DNA from: Rhodoferax sp. OV413
GTDB taxonomy: Bacteria; Pseudomonadota; Gammaproteobacteria; Burkholderiales; Burkholderiaceae_C
Length of the DNA: 64,000 nt
Assembly: GCF_900104385.1 (NCBI RefSeq)
Contig: NZ_FNJA01000003.1
Span: forward strand, 62,001 to 126,000
Reading direction: 5' to 3'
Part shown: in pieces, positions 17,547-26,445 of the stretch
How the letters are laid out: every line of letters starts with the position of its first letter
Position numbering within the stretch: the stretch's first letter is position 1
Notes under the pieces: generated by a model
The model's input: only the letters and a program-made list of their open reading frames with translations
Databases searched by the model: none
What the model was told of the DNA's origin: nothing
Translations under genes and position numbers: made by a program

Positions 17547-19793
17547 TTATCTGCGCCGAGCCGAGCGCACACCGGCCACTTCGGACACTACGCCCAGCAC
17601 TTTATTGAGCCGCGCGGCATCTGCCACCTCCACGGTAAACGTCATCCAGGCCGTGCCTTTGACCGACTGGGTCTGCACGCCGATCACGTTCATCTTTTCC
17701 TTGGTAAAGACTTCGGAAATGTCGCGCAGCAGGCCCTGGCGGTCGGCGGCCTGCACCGCCACATCCACCGGGTACACGGCCGCGGATTCCTTCTTGCCGT
17801 TGCCCCACTCCACCGGGATCACCCGCTCGCCATTGCGCACCGACATTTCGCGGAAATTGCTGCAGTCGGCGCGGTGGATGCTGACGCCCTTGCCACGCGT
17901 GACAAAGCCCAGAATGGCATCCGGCGGCGCGGGCTTGCAGCACTTGGCCAGCTGCGTCATCAGCGAATCCACACCCACCACCAGCACCCCGCCGGGTGAC
18001 GACTTCTCGGTATTGCGGGATTTCTTCAGCAGCACCAAATCGTCGGGCGCCAGCACCGGCTCGGGCGGGCGCAGCAGGGTCTCGATGGTGCGCAGCGAAA
18101 ACTCGTCTTTGCCCACCACCTCGAACAAATCATCGGCCGACTTGAAGCCCAGCCGCGCCGCCAAGTCGTCGAGCTTCATCGCGGTCTTGCCTTCGCGCTG
18201 CAGCAGTTTCTCCACCGCCTCGCGGCCGCGCGCCACCGTGGTGTGCACGGCCATGGCATTGAACCAGGCGCGGGCCTTGGCGCGGGCGCGGTGGCTGACC
18301 AGATAACCCAACTCGGTGTTGAGCCAATCGCGCGAAGGACCACCCTCCTTGGCGGCGGTGATTTCCACCGTCTGGCCGTTCTGCAGCGGGGTGTTCAGTG
18401 GCACCTGAACACCGTCCACCTTGGCGCCGCGGCAACGGTGGCCGAGGCTGGTGTGCAGGCTGTAGGCAAAGTCCACCGCGGTGGCGCCCGCGGGCAGCTC
18501 GACCACGGCGGCATCGGGGGTCAGCACATAGATGCGGTCGCTGAGCACGTCCACCGGGCCGTTCTGCGGGGCGGCGCCCGACATATCGCGCTCCCAGGCC
18601 AGCAGCTGGCGCAACACCGCAATCTTGGCGTCGTACTCGCCGCTGGCCGATACGCCGGCGTAGCCTTTGGTACCGGCCTCCTTGTAGGCCCAGTGGGCGG
18701 CCACGCCGTGCTCGGCATGGTCGTGCATAGCCTGGGTGCGGATCTGGATCTCGATCGGCAGGCAGGCAACGCCGTCGACCATTTGCTGGACCACGGTATG
18801 CAGCGACTGGTAGCCATTGCCCTTGGGTTTGGCGATGTAGTCGTCGAACTCTTCGGCCATGGGCACGAAGCGCGAATGCACCCAGCCCAGCACCGCATAG
18901 CAGTCGGGCACGCTGGGCACCACCACGCGCAGTGCGCGGATGTCGAACAGCTGGTCGAAGCCCAGCGACTTGCCACGCATCTTCTTGACGATGCTGTAGA
19001 TGTGTTTGGGCCGGCCCTGCACCACGGCCTGGATGCCCTGGGCGTTCAGCTCGGCCTCCAGGCTGGCGCGCAGCTGCTCCATATTGGCTTCGCGCTCGAC
19101 CCGCTTTTCGTCCAGCAGCTTGGCGACCTGTTTGTAGGTGTCGGGTTCGATGAAGCGGAACGACAGGTCTTCCATCTCCCACTTGATCTGCCAGATGCCC
19201 AGGCGGTTCGCCAGCGGGGCAAATACCTGCAGCGATTCGCGCGCCAGCCGGGGCTCGACCGGGGTCTTGCTGGCCGCACAGAAGCGCAGGGTCTGCAGGC
19301 GCGAGGCCAGGCGCAGCATCACCACCCGCAGGTCGCGCGAGAAAGCCAGCAGCATCTTGCGCACGTTCTCGGTCTGCGCCGCCGAGTCGTCAACCAGGTT
19401 GGCAGCACCGTGGGCGCCGCGCGACAGGCGCTGCACCCGCATCAGCTGGGTGGTCTCCACCGCCAGCGCGGCGAAGTTGGCGCCAAAGGCCTTGGCGATC
19501 ACCTCCTGCGGCTTGTTCAGGTGCACGCAGGCGTGGACCAGGTAGCTGGCCGCCTGCATGGCTTCGGAGCCGCCTACCGAGCGCAGGATGGCGGCTACGG
19601 CATCGGCATGGACCAGGGTGTTCTCGCCCGTGTCCAGCATCTCGTCGGCGATCAGCGGCTCGGCAAAGGCCCGGGCCCGCGCCAGGGCATTGGCCTGCTC
19701 GGGCACGGTCTGGTGCGCGGTGGCGGCCACCACATCCGGGAGCCGCTCTTCCAAGGGGGCCGCCAGGGGTTGGGCGGTCTGCAAACTTTTCAT
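17547..19793 (-). CDS. relA: GTP pyrophosphokinase RelA ((p)ppGpp synthetase)
   Basis: Ribosome-associated stringent-response enzyme, 748 aa. The N-terminal hydrolase domain is degenerate: the HD pair expected of active SpoT is replaced by a segment reading YLVHACVHLNKP. The synthetase domain has GNGYQSLHTVV and EIQIRTQAMHDHAEHG and carries EFDD, the EXDD motif typical of RelA rather than the RXKD of SpoT. TGS and C-terminal ACT domains follow. The start at 19793 is the first ATG after the upstream hydrolase gene; a longer start would overlap it. The spacing to that gene is 13 bp. Confidence 0.95.
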   Translation of the reverse strand: MKSLQTAQPLAAPLEERLPDVVAATAHQTVPEQANALARARAFAEPLIADEMLDTGENTLVHADAVAAILRSVGGSEAMQAASYLVHACVHLNKPQEVIAKAFGANFAALAVETTQLMRVQRLSRGAHGAANLVDDSAAQTENVRKMLLAFSRDLRVVMLRLASRLQTLRFCAASKTPVEPRLARESLQVFAPLANRLGIWQIKWEMEDLSFRFIEPDTYKQVAKLLDEKRVEREANMEQLRASLEAELNAQGIQAVVQGRPKHIYSIVKKMRGKSLGFDQLFDIRALRVVVPSVPDCYAVLGWVHSRFVPMAEEFDDYIAKPKGNGYQSLHTVVQQMVDGVACLPIEIQIRTQAMHDHAEHGVAAHWAYKEAGTKGYAGVSASGEYDAKIAVLRQLLAWERDMSGAAPQNGPVDVLSDRIYVLTPDAAVVELPAGATAVDFAYSLHTSLGHRCRGAKVDGVQVPLNTPLQNGQTVEITAAKEGGPSRDWLNTELGYLVSHRARAKARAWFNAMAVHTTVARGREAVEKLLQREGKTAMKLDDLAARLGFKSADDLFEVVGKDEFSLRTIETLLRPPEPVLAPDDLVLLKKSRNTEKSSPGGVLVVGVDSLMTQLAKCCKPAPPDAILGFVTRGKGVSIHRADCSNFREMSVRNGERVIPVEWGNGKKESAAVYPVDVAVQAADRQGLLRDISEVFTKEKMNVIGVQTQSVKGTAWMTFTVEVADAARLNKVLGVVSEVAGVRSARRR

Positions 19794-19806
19794 CCAACAG
19801 TCTTTC

Positions 19807-20727
19807 TCAGGGCTGTAAAAAACCCACGACTTCGGCCACCTGCGGGCCGGCAATCAGGGTCGGCGCATGGCCTACACCGGCAAATTCGACCAGCCGCGCC
19901 TTCGGGCCGCGCTGGGTCATGGCCTGGGCGGTCTGCACCGACAACAGGTCGGACTCGGCCCCCCGCAGCAGCAAGGTCTGTGCCGTGATCGCTTCGTACA
20001 GCTGCCACAGCGCGGCCTCGCCTTCGGCCGCAGAAGCCGCGCTGAAGCTGCGAAACGACTCGGCCAGCGCCGGGTCGTAGTGCAGGGTCAACGCCGATTC
20101 GCCCGGCACCAGGGGCTTGACCATGTGGCGCGACAGCTCCAGCCACTGGGCCGGCGTGTGCGGCCCGAAGCTGGCCGAGATGGCCCACATCGCATCGGCC
20201 GCCTGCTGCAGCGTCTCGAACCGGCCGGTGTTGCCCAGGTAGGTGGCAATGCGCTGCAGGGCCGTCCACTCCAGCGCCGGGCCTACGTCGTTCAGCACCA
20301 GGCGGCGCACCGGTACCGGCAAGGGCAGACCAGGCGTGCCCAGCACCCCCATGCCGATCAGCCCGCCCATGCTGGTGCCCAGCCAGTCCAGGGTCTGGAT
20401 CGGCGCCTGGGCGTGCAGCTGGGCCAGCAAGGCCAGCATGTCGCCGCCGTAGGTGGCCATTTGGTAGGCCAGCGGGTCGCGCAGCCAGTCGCTGTGGCCG
20501 CGGCCCACGACATCGGGGCAGATGACACGGGCAAATGGGCTCAGCGCCTGGGCCAGCACGTCGAAGTCGCGGCCCTGGCGGGTCAGGCCGTGCACGCACA
20601 GCACCACGTGGGGGTTGGCCGGGTCGCCCCACTGCCAGTAGGCCATGCGGTGGCCGGTCTGGTCGGGCGCATTGGTGGTGGCGGCAACGCCCGGGCATGG
20701 GACGAAATGCAAGGTGGGTTCGGTCAT
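19807..20727 (-). CDS. Alpha/beta hydrolase
   Basis: Serine hydrolase of the alpha/beta fold, 306 aa. The oxyanion region is VLCVHGLTRQGRDFD, the nucleophile Ser sits in LGTSMGGL near residue 119, a likely acid is in RGAESDLLS, and the catalytic His in GVGHAPTL near 292. The substrate is unknown; the family includes esterases and C-C hydrolases. It directly precedes relA on the same strand and is probably cotranscribed. Confidence 0.88.
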   Translation of the reverse strand: MTEPTLHFVPCPGVAATTNAPDQTGHRMAYWQWGDPANPHVVLCVHGLTRQGRDFDVLAQALSPFARVICPDVVGRGHSDWLRDPLAYQMATYGGDMLALLAQLHAQAPIQTLDWLGTSMGGLIGMGVLGTPGLPLPVPVRRLVLNDVGPALEWTALQRIATYLGNTGRFETLQQAADAMWAISASFGPHTPAQWLELSRHMVKPLVPGESALTLHYDPALAESFRSFSAASAAEGEAALWQLYEAITAQTLLLRGAESDLLSVQTAQAMTQRGPKARLVEFAGVGHAPTLIAGPQVAEVVGFLQP

Positions 20728-20820
20728 GGTGTGGGGCGGCTGTGGGCGGAGGATGGAGCCATCCTAATCCATACAGCGCATATCCCCAGCCGTAACCGGG
20801 ACATCTGCGCCAGCGGCGTG

Positions 20821-20888
20821 AAATGGATAAGAAATCTACCTCTGGCGCAGGTAACACCAGCGCTGCCCGCTACTTTTTACATAGCAAA
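20821..20888 (-). repeat. Dispersed palindromic repeat, intergenic
   Basis: On the minus strand it starts TTTGCTATGTAAAAAGTAGC, then the stem CAGCGCTGGTG...CCTGCGCCAG and an AT tail. It lies between the hydrolase gene and the stop of the YbdK-like gene. Confidence 0.75.
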
Positions 20889-20905
20889 GCAGTCTTGCAA
20901 CCGGA

Positions 20906-22054
20906 TCAGGACAGCAGCCGGTCGCAATGCTCGCGGGTGTTGGCGGCGTAGGCCGCGGAGCCCGGCGCATTGGCTTCGGCGGCATCGCTGGCGCTGGCCA
21001 GGCGGTGCCAGGTGGAGCGCATGATGTCGCTGTCCTGCTGGCCGTCGGCAATGCCTTGCAGCTCGCGCACGCGGCGCAAGTCGGCCGCGCCCAGCGGGTT
21101 CTGCTCGATCAGATCGACCAGCTGGTCCAGCCATTGGTGGGCCGGCATCCATTCACCGGCCATGGGGTTGTACAGGCGCGCGGCCATGCCGTCGCGGCAG
21201 GCCAGGAAGCGGCTGACGCGGTCGGTGTTGTAGGGGATGTGGATGGTCGGCAGCTGCAGCTTGCCGCTCAGCGCCAGGGCCGCGCAGCCGCGGGTCAGCG
21301 CTGCCAGCGATACGCCTTTTTGCATGCGCAGCGGGGTGTCGAAGACCCGCACTTCGACGGTGCCGAACTCGGGCTTGGGCCGCACGTCCCAGTAAATGTC
21401 CTTCAGCGACTTGGCCAGGCCGGAGGCAAAAATCTCGTCGGTGATGCGTTCGAACTCGGTCCAGTCGGCCACCTTGGGCATGGGGCCGCCGTAGGGGTAG
21501 ACCAGCGGTTCCAGCGGCCGTGCCGAGCAGAAGCCGGTGTCCACGCCCTGCTGGAACGGCGACGCGGCCGACAGCGCGATGAACAGCGGGGTCAGGCTCT
21601 GCAGCACATTCGCCACCTGGATCGCCTCGGCCTTGCCGGGCATGCCGACGTGCACGTGCATGCCGTAGGTGGAGAAGCGCTTGGGCAGGAAGCCGTACTT
21701 GGACTCCAGCTCGTGGGCGCGGTCGGTGGGGGTGAATTCACGCTCGTTCCAGAACTGCAGGATGTGGGTGCCACCGCCGCGCAGGTTCAGGCCCTTGGCC
21801 TGGGCGATGTCCTTCAATGTGCTGACCAGCTTGCGCGACTCGACTTCCATCTCGTCGGAATCTTCGTGGATGGAGGACGTGACCTCGATGGTGGAGAGCG
21901 TGGCCTCCAGCGCATAGCGTTCGATCTCGGGCAGTTTCTCCAATTCGCTCCACAGCTCGCCACTCGACGGGGAGAGTGAGCCGGTGGCATCGTCCACGAT
22001 CTGCAGCTCTAGCTCCATCCCGAAAGTGAGTGCTTTTGAGTGGTGGAATTGCAT
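20906..22054 (-). CDS. YbdK-family carboxylate-amine ligase (glutamate-cysteine ligase type 2)
   Basis: ATP-dependent ligase of the GCS2 family. E. coli YbdK has weak gamma-glutamylcysteine synthetase activity in vitro; the natural substrate is not settled. The start at 22054 (MQFHHSKALTFGMELELQ) has AAGGA 8 bases upstream and gives 382 aa, close to YbdK (372 aa). Family motifs FGMELELQIVD, LRGGGTHILQFW and YGMHVHVGMP are visible. It is downstream of the SenA-like gene on the same strand, across about 290 bp that contain a repeat copy. The closeness of a thiol-ligase-like gene to a sulfur/selenium-metabolite gene is suggestive only. Confidence 0.9.
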   Translation of the reverse strand: MQFHHSKALTFGMELELQIVDDATGSLSPSSGELWSELEKLPEIERYALEATLSTIEVTSSIHEDSDEMEVESRKLVSTLKDIAQAKGLNLRGGGTHILQFWNEREFTPTDRAHELESKYGFLPKRFSTYGMHVHVGMPGKAEAIQVANVLQSLTPLFIALSAASPFQQGVDTGFCSARPLEPLVYPYGGPMPKVADWTEFERITDEIFASGLAKSLKDIYWDVRPKPEFGTVEVRVFDTPLRMQKGVSLAALTRGCAALALSGKLQLPTIHIPYNTDRVSRFLACRDGMAARLYNPMAGEWMPAHQWLDQLVDLIEQNPLGAADLRRVRELQGIADGQQDSDIMRSTWHRLASASDAAEANAPGSAAYAANTREHCDRLLS

Positions 22055-22283
22055 GTTTATGGTCCTTTTGAAGGCTCGCTGTGTGCCGGGTGATGGGCCG
22101 ACGGCCGGTGTCACCTGGGTGCAAGCCGTGGTTTTGAAATGACGGCTGGACTGTGCCAGCACATCGCACGCGGGCTCTGTGCGAAAGCGCACACGGCGCC
22201 ACGTGCCGGAGATGCATGTTACTTGGAGGTGGAAGCCAAATTACCACCCGCAATAGCTACATTTTTTGCAACAAAATGTTAGC

Positions 22284-22346
22284 AATTAAATATGCCGCTA
22301 GCGCTTATAGCTACTGCATTAGCAGCTACACTAAATATAGCAACTA
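22284..22346 (-). repeat. Dispersed palindromic repeat directly after the SenA-like stop codon
   Basis: On the minus strand the element begins TTGCTATATTTAGTGTAGC next to the TAG stop, then GCTAATGCAG, CTATAAGCGCTAGCGGC and an AT tail. A further AT-rich stretch with TAGC words continues to about 22250. The rest of 22055-22283 shows no gene that I can support. Confidence 0.75.
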
Positions 22347-23564
22347 GATGGCACACGAACGAAAGCCTACAAACCGCACATCGTCGCCCGGCAAGGCGAA
22401 GCCGCGGAACTTCGGGTGCTTCATGCGCGCGCGGGTGGCAAACGAGGCGCCGCGCAGCACCCGGGCCCGGCCAAACCAGGGTACGGAATAAGCCATCCAC
22501 GGGTCGGCACTGAAGCCCGGCCAGGGCACCAGGCTGCTGGCCGTCCACTCATGCACATCGCCCCAGCGGAAGCCCTGGCTGGCAGCCCCCAGCGCCGCCC
22601 GCTCCCATTCCTGCTCACTGGGCAGGCGCCGGCCGGCCCAGCGGCACCAGGCATCGGCCTCCCACCAGGCCATGTGCATGGCCGGCTGCTGGCCGGCGAG
22701 CCGCGTGCGCGCGCCAAACCGGGTCTGCAGCACGGCGCCGCTGGCCACGCCGATCTGGTCCACATAGCGCGGGCCGCGCCGCCCCTCCCCTTCGGCCAGG
22801 GTTTGCAGCCAGGCCCAGCCGGCCGGATGCCACCAGTCGGCGTTGTCGTAGCCCTCATCGTCGACAAACTCGACGAACTGGGCCCAGCTCACCGGCTGGG
22901 CGTCGATCTCGAAGCCGGGCACCGCCACCGGGTGCGCCCATTTTTCGTTGTCGAACACAAAGCCGCCGCGCTCCGAGCCCAACTGCCACTCGCAGGCCGG
23001 CAGCGGCAAGGGTGGGCGCAGCTGCATGCTGCCGGGCAGGGGCAGATGCAGCGGGATGCCGTGGATCTGCGCCAGGGTGATCAGTTGCTCGCCGCGTAGG
23101 TCTTCGTGGAACAGCGCTAGGCGGTAGAAGTACAGGGCCTCGTCGGACTCCGGCGTCTTCTCCAGCAGCTCCAGCGTGCTCTCCAGGGTGTTCAGCAGAA
23201 AGTGCTTGGTGGTGGCCAGGTCGGGCCCGGCCAAGGCCACCCGGCGCTGCATCTGCTCGGCGTTCCACCACTGGTCGGCATGCGGCTCGATGGAGGCCAG
23301 CCGGGTCGGCTGGAACGCGCAGGCCGTGCCGCGGCTGCGCTGGGTGTTGCGGCCCAGCCAGGCCTCGGCCATCCAGCCGATGTGGCCGGCCAGCCAGCGC
23401 GGCTGCAGCCCGCCCTGGGCAATCGGCGGTGCCGACTCGAACTGGTCCAGCAGATGCAGCGTGTGGTTGCGCGCATCCATCAGCGCCAGCGACAGCAGGT
23501 CGCGGCCGGCCTGGCGCATGGCAGGCGAATCGATCGAGGCCAAAGGGGTGGATACGGGAGGCAT
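22344..23564 (-). CDS. SenA/EgtB-like protein (DinB + sulfatase-modifying-factor fold) with altered metal motif
   Basis: An N-terminal DinB-like domain is followed by a C-terminal formylglycine-generating-enzyme-like domain (WWEADAWCRWAGRRLPSEQEWE; ending RGFALPGDDVRFVGFRSCAI). The layout and wording (AGRDLLSLALMDARNHTL, LAGHIGW, YFYRLALFHED) match Burkholderiales selenoneine synthase SenA, a paralogue of EgtB. Family members bind iron through HX3HXE. Here the motif reads HEDLRGE, so the second His is Arg (codon CGC; His CAC is one base away). The start at 23564 has GGA upstream and gives 406 aa. No SenB or SenC gene is in the window. It may be a divergent enzyme or a degenerate one. Confidence 0.8.
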   Translation of the reverse strand: MPPVSTPLASIDSPAMRQAGRDLLSLALMDARNHTLHLLDQFESAPPIAQGGLQPRWLAGHIGWMAEAWLGRNTQRSRGTACAFQPTRLASIEPHADQWWNAEQMQRRVALAGPDLATTKHFLLNTLESTLELLEKTPESDEALYFYRLALFHEDLRGEQLITLAQIHGIPLHLPLPGSMQLRPPLPLPACEWQLGSERGGFVFDNEKWAHPVAVPGFEIDAQPVSWAQFVEFVDDEGYDNADWWHPAGWAWLQTLAEGEGRRGPRYVDQIGVASGAVLQTRFGARTRLAGQQPAMHMAWWEADAWCRWAGRRLPSEQEWERAALGAASQGFRWGDVHEWTASSLVPWPGFSADPWMAYSVPWFGRARVLRGASFATRARMKHPKFRGFALPGDDVRFVGFRSCAI

Positions 23565-23780
23565 GGATATTCCGGAAAGCGGTCTCCAGCAGTTCAAAGG
23601 CGCTGTGCGCATCTCACCACAGCTTGGGCTGCGCCCGCAAGGGTAAACCCAAGCTTTTCAGGCACCGGCGCCACGGGAGCCAAGGTTATCATCTCGGGCC
23701 TCAGCGCTGCGGTGCGGCATACGCTGCGAGGCCATGGCTGTTACCCCGTTGTTTTTACCCCGTTTCCCTGGAGATCTACT

Positions 23781-24320
23781 GTGTCCGTACTCCTCAAACT
23801 CGCACTCGGCATGGATTGGATCAGCCAGCAGATGGGCCGCCTGGCCGCCTGGACGGTACTGGCCGCCGCACTGATCTCGGCTGGCAATGCCTTTGTCCGC
23901 TACGGCCTGGACATCAGCTCCAACGGTTGGCTGGAAATCCAGTGGTACATGTTTGCCACCACGGTGATGCTGGGCGCACCAGTGGTGCTCAAGCTCAACG
24001 AACATGTGCGCGTCGACATCTTCTACGGCAAGCTCAAGGGCAACGGCCCGGTCTATGTGGATTTGTTCGGCCTGATCGCCTTTTTGCTGCCGGTGATGGC
24101 CACGATTGCCTGGCTCAGCTGGCCGCTGTTCATCGGCATGTTCCGCTCGGGCGAAATGTCGAACAATGCCGGCGGCCTGATCCGCTGGCCGGCCATGATG
24201 CTGCTGCCGCTAGGCTTTGCGCTGATGTTTCTGCAAGGCCTGTCCGAAGTCATCAAGCGCATTGCCTACCTGCAAGGCAAGTTCCAGATGGACATGCACT
24301 ACGAAAAGCCGGTGCAATGA
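23781..24320 (+). CDS. TRAP transporter small membrane subunit (DctQ type)
   Basis: Four-helix membrane component of a tripartite periplasmic transporter, 179 aa. The GTG start at 23781 has GGAG 7-8 bases upstream and matches the usual N-terminus; there is no ATG in the right place. The DctQ pattern appears as NAFVRYGLDISSNGWLEIQW followed by LNEHVRVDIFYGKL. It heads a plus-strand unit with the large subunit at 24364 and a small membrane protein at 25890. The solute-binding protein gene converges from 27528. Confidence 0.9.
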   Translation: MSVLLKLALGMDWISQQMGRLAAWTVLAAALISAGNAFVRYGLDISSNGWLEIQWYMFATTVMLGAPVVLKLNEHVRVDIFYGKLKGNGPVYVDLFGLIAFLLPVMATIAWLSWPLFIGMFRSGEMSNNAGGLIRWPAMMLLPLGFALMFLQGLSEVIKRIAYLQGKFQMDMHYEKPVQ

Positions 24321-24363
24321 ACGCGCTCCAGCCTCCAAGATTTAACGCTTTTCGGGATACAAC

Positions 24364-25887
24364 ATGCTGATGGAAAATTTTGCGCCGATGATGTTCGGCG
24401 GGCTGGTGCTGATCATGCTGATCGGCTTCCCTGTGGCCTTTTCGCTGTCCGCGCTGGGCATGGCTTCGGGCCTGTTTGCGATCCAGATGGGCTGGTTTCC
24501 GGCGGTGTTCATGGAGAACCTGCCGATCAACATCTTCGGCATCTTGTCGAACGACCTGCTGCTGGCGATTCCGTTCTTCACCTTCATGGGCGCGATCCTG
24601 GAGAAATGCGGCCTGGCCGAAGACATGCTGGATTCGATGGGCCAACTGTTTGGCACCGTCAAGGGCGGCCTCGGCTATTCGGTGATCATCGTCGGCTTCA
24701 TCCTGGGCGCGATCACCGGCACGGTGGCCGGCCAGGTGATCGCCATGGCGCTGATCTCGCTGCCGGTGATGATCCGCTACGGCTACAACATGCGCTACGC
24801 CACCGGCGTGCTGGCGGCCTCCGGCACCATCACCCAGCTGGTGCCGCCCTCGCTGGTGCTGATCGTGATGGCCGACCAATTGGGCCGCTCGGTGGGCGAC
24901 ATGTACCGCGGCGCCTGGGGCCCGTCCATCCTGCAGGTGCTGATTTTTGCGGCCTATACCTTCATGCTGGGCGTCTTCAAGCCGCACCACATCCCTGGCA
25001 TCCCCAAGACCGCGCGCACGCTGAGCGGCCCCAAGCTGTGGGCCAAGTGCCTGCGCGGCATCATTCCATCAGCGATCCTGATCTTCGCGGTGCTGGGTTC
25101 GATGGGCGGCCTGCCGGGCATTGATACCGCCATCGCCACACCGACCGAAGCCGGCGCCATGGGTGTGGTGGGTGCGCTGGTGCTGGCCGCGATCCACAAG
25201 CGGCTGACCATGGCACTGATCTGGGAAGCCATGGTCGGCACCATGCGGCTGACCGCCATGGTGGTGTTCATCCTGATCGGCGCGCGGGTGTTCTCCATGG
25301 TGTTCCAGGGCGTGGATGGCGCCAAGTGGGTCGAGCACCTGCTGACCGGCCTGCCCGGCGGCCAGATCGGCTTCCTGATCGTCGTCAATCTGTTCATCTT
25401 CTTCCTGGCCTTCTTCCTCGACTTCTTCGAGATCGCCTTCATCATCTTGCCGATGCTGGGCCCGGTGGCGGCCAAGCTGGGCATCGACCTGGTGTGGTTC
25501 GGCGTGCTGCTGTGCGTGAACATGCAGACCAGCTTCATGCACCCGCCGTTCGGCTTTGCGCTGTTCTATCTGCGCGGTATTGCCGACACGCTATTCAAGG
25601 AAAAGCGGATCGAGAAGCCCATCAAGTCCAGCGACATCTACATGGGTGCTATCCCCTGGGTGCTGATGCAGGTGATCCTGGTGGCCATCGTGATCTTTGT
25701 GCCGCAGACCGTCACCATGTTCCTGCCCAAAGAAGTGAAGATCGACACCGAGCAAATCCAGATCGACGTGCCCGACAACGACATGCAGCAGTCCAGCGGC
25801 AGCAGCGGCGAAAACCCGTTTGGCGACGCGCCCGCCGCCGACGCGCCTGAGGCCGCGGCTTCGCAGCCCGAAGCCGAGAAGAAATAA
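24364..25887 (+). CDS. TRAP transporter large permease (DctM type) with acidic C-terminal tail
   Basis: Main ion-coupled channel subunit, about 12 membrane helices, 507 aa. Typical motifs are IGFPVAFSLSALGM near the start, AIPFFTFMGAILEKCGLAEDM, GTVAGQVIAMALISLPVM and ASGTITQLVPPSLVL. It exceeds the roughly 430 aa of classical DctM because of a longer middle and a hydrophilic tail of about 50 residues rich in Glu, Asp, Ala, Pro and Ser after EVKIDTEQIQIDVPD. Long DctM forms are often paired with TakP-like binding proteins, which fits the gene at 26446. Confidence 0.92.
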   Translation: MLMENFAPMMFGGLVLIMLIGFPVAFSLSALGMASGLFAIQMGWFPAVFMENLPINIFGILSNDLLLAIPFFTFMGAILEKCGLAEDMLDSMGQLFGTVKGGLGYSVIIVGFILGAITGTVAGQVIAMALISLPVMIRYGYNMRYATGVLAASGTITQLVPPSLVLIVMADQLGRSVGDMYRGAWGPSILQVLIFAAYTFMLGVFKPHHIPGIPKTARTLSGPKLWAKCLRGIIPSAILIFAVLGSMGGLPGIDTAIATPTEAGAMGVVGALVLAAIHKRLTMALIWEAMVGTMRLTAMVVFILIGARVFSMVFQGVDGAKWVEHLLTGLPGGQIGFLIVVNLFIFFLAFFLDFFEIAFIILPMLGPVAAKLGIDLVWFGVLLCVNMQTSFMHPPFGFALFYLRGIADTLFKEKRIEKPIKSSDIYMGAIPWVLMQVILVAIVIFVPQTVTMFLPKEVKIDTEQIQIDVPDNDMQQSSGSSGENPFGDAPAADAPEAAASQPEAEKK

Positions 25888-25889
25888 GC

Positions 25890-26360
25890 TTGGGCCCCGC
25901 TCCTTTCCGCTTCGTGCCGGGCCAGGGCAGCCCGGTGGAAGCCGCCGCCTTCTCCCCGCTGTTCAAGCTGCTGGCCACGGCCATCGTTGGCGGTTGCGCC
26001 GTCTGGCTGACCCAGTTGCTGACCAGCGGCGTGCTGGGCACGGCGCGCACCACCGGCGTGGTCTGGTTTGTCGCCGGCCTGGCGATGATGGGCTGGACCT
26101 GGTGGCACATCCTGCGTAGCCGCACCCGCATCAGCAGCGAAGGCCTGTTCCAGGGCTGGATCTGGGACAAGCAGATGCCCTTCGACGACCTGGCCTACGG
26201 CAAGCTGATCCGCATACCCGGCCTGGACTGGCTGATTGCGCCGCGCCTGTATGTGCGCACGCTGATGGGCAAGTTCATGGTGTTCTACGGCGCCAGCCCC
26301 GAGCTGGTGGCCGAGTTCGAGCGCATCGTCAAAGAACTGAAGGCTTTTCGGCAACTCTGA
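25890..26360 (+). CDS. Conserved-looking small membrane protein of TRAP operon
   Basis: 156 aa, starting with TTG 2 bp after the dctM-type stop, preceded by GAGAAGAAA that could serve as ribosome site. No in-frame ATG is suitably placed. Two hydrophobic helices (about residues 22-47 and 55-75) are followed by a soluble segment with alternating strands (ISSEGLFQGWIWDKQMPFDDLAYGKL), which resembles bacterial PH-like domains. I do not recognise a defined function. Its tight linkage suggests a role with the TRAP permease. A terminator follows. Confidence 0.65.
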   Translation: MGPAPFRFVPGQGSPVEAAAFSPLFKLLATAIVGGCAVWLTQLLTSGVLGTARTTGVVWFVAGLAMMGWTWWHILRSRTRISSEGLFQGWIWDKQMPFDDLAYGKLIRIPGLDWLIAPRLYVRTLMGKFMVFYGASPELVAEFERIVKELKAFRQL

Positions 26361-26375
26361 ATAACAGCGATGCCC

Positions 26376-26411
26376 AACAAAAAACCGCGCCGAGGCGCGG
26401 TTTTTTGTTGG
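26376..26411. terminator. Bidirectional terminator between convergent TRAP genes
   Basis: Stem ACCGCGCC/GGCGCGGT with A-run before and T-run after (CAACAAAAAA ... TTTTTTGTTG). It can end transcription of both the plus-strand permease unit and the minus-strand binding-protein gene. Confidence 0.9.
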
Positions 26412-26445
26412 CAAGGCAGGCGCAGCACGCTGCGCCTGGACCAGC

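Noticed and set aside
18243-19988. 581-codon plus-strand open frame opposite relA
   Set aside because: Shadow of the relA coding strand; no ribosome site or domain.
20906-23564. Full selenoneine cluster (senABC)
   Set aside because: Only a SenA-like gene is found; the neighbours are a YbdK-type ligase and a TRAP transporter, not SenB or SenC.
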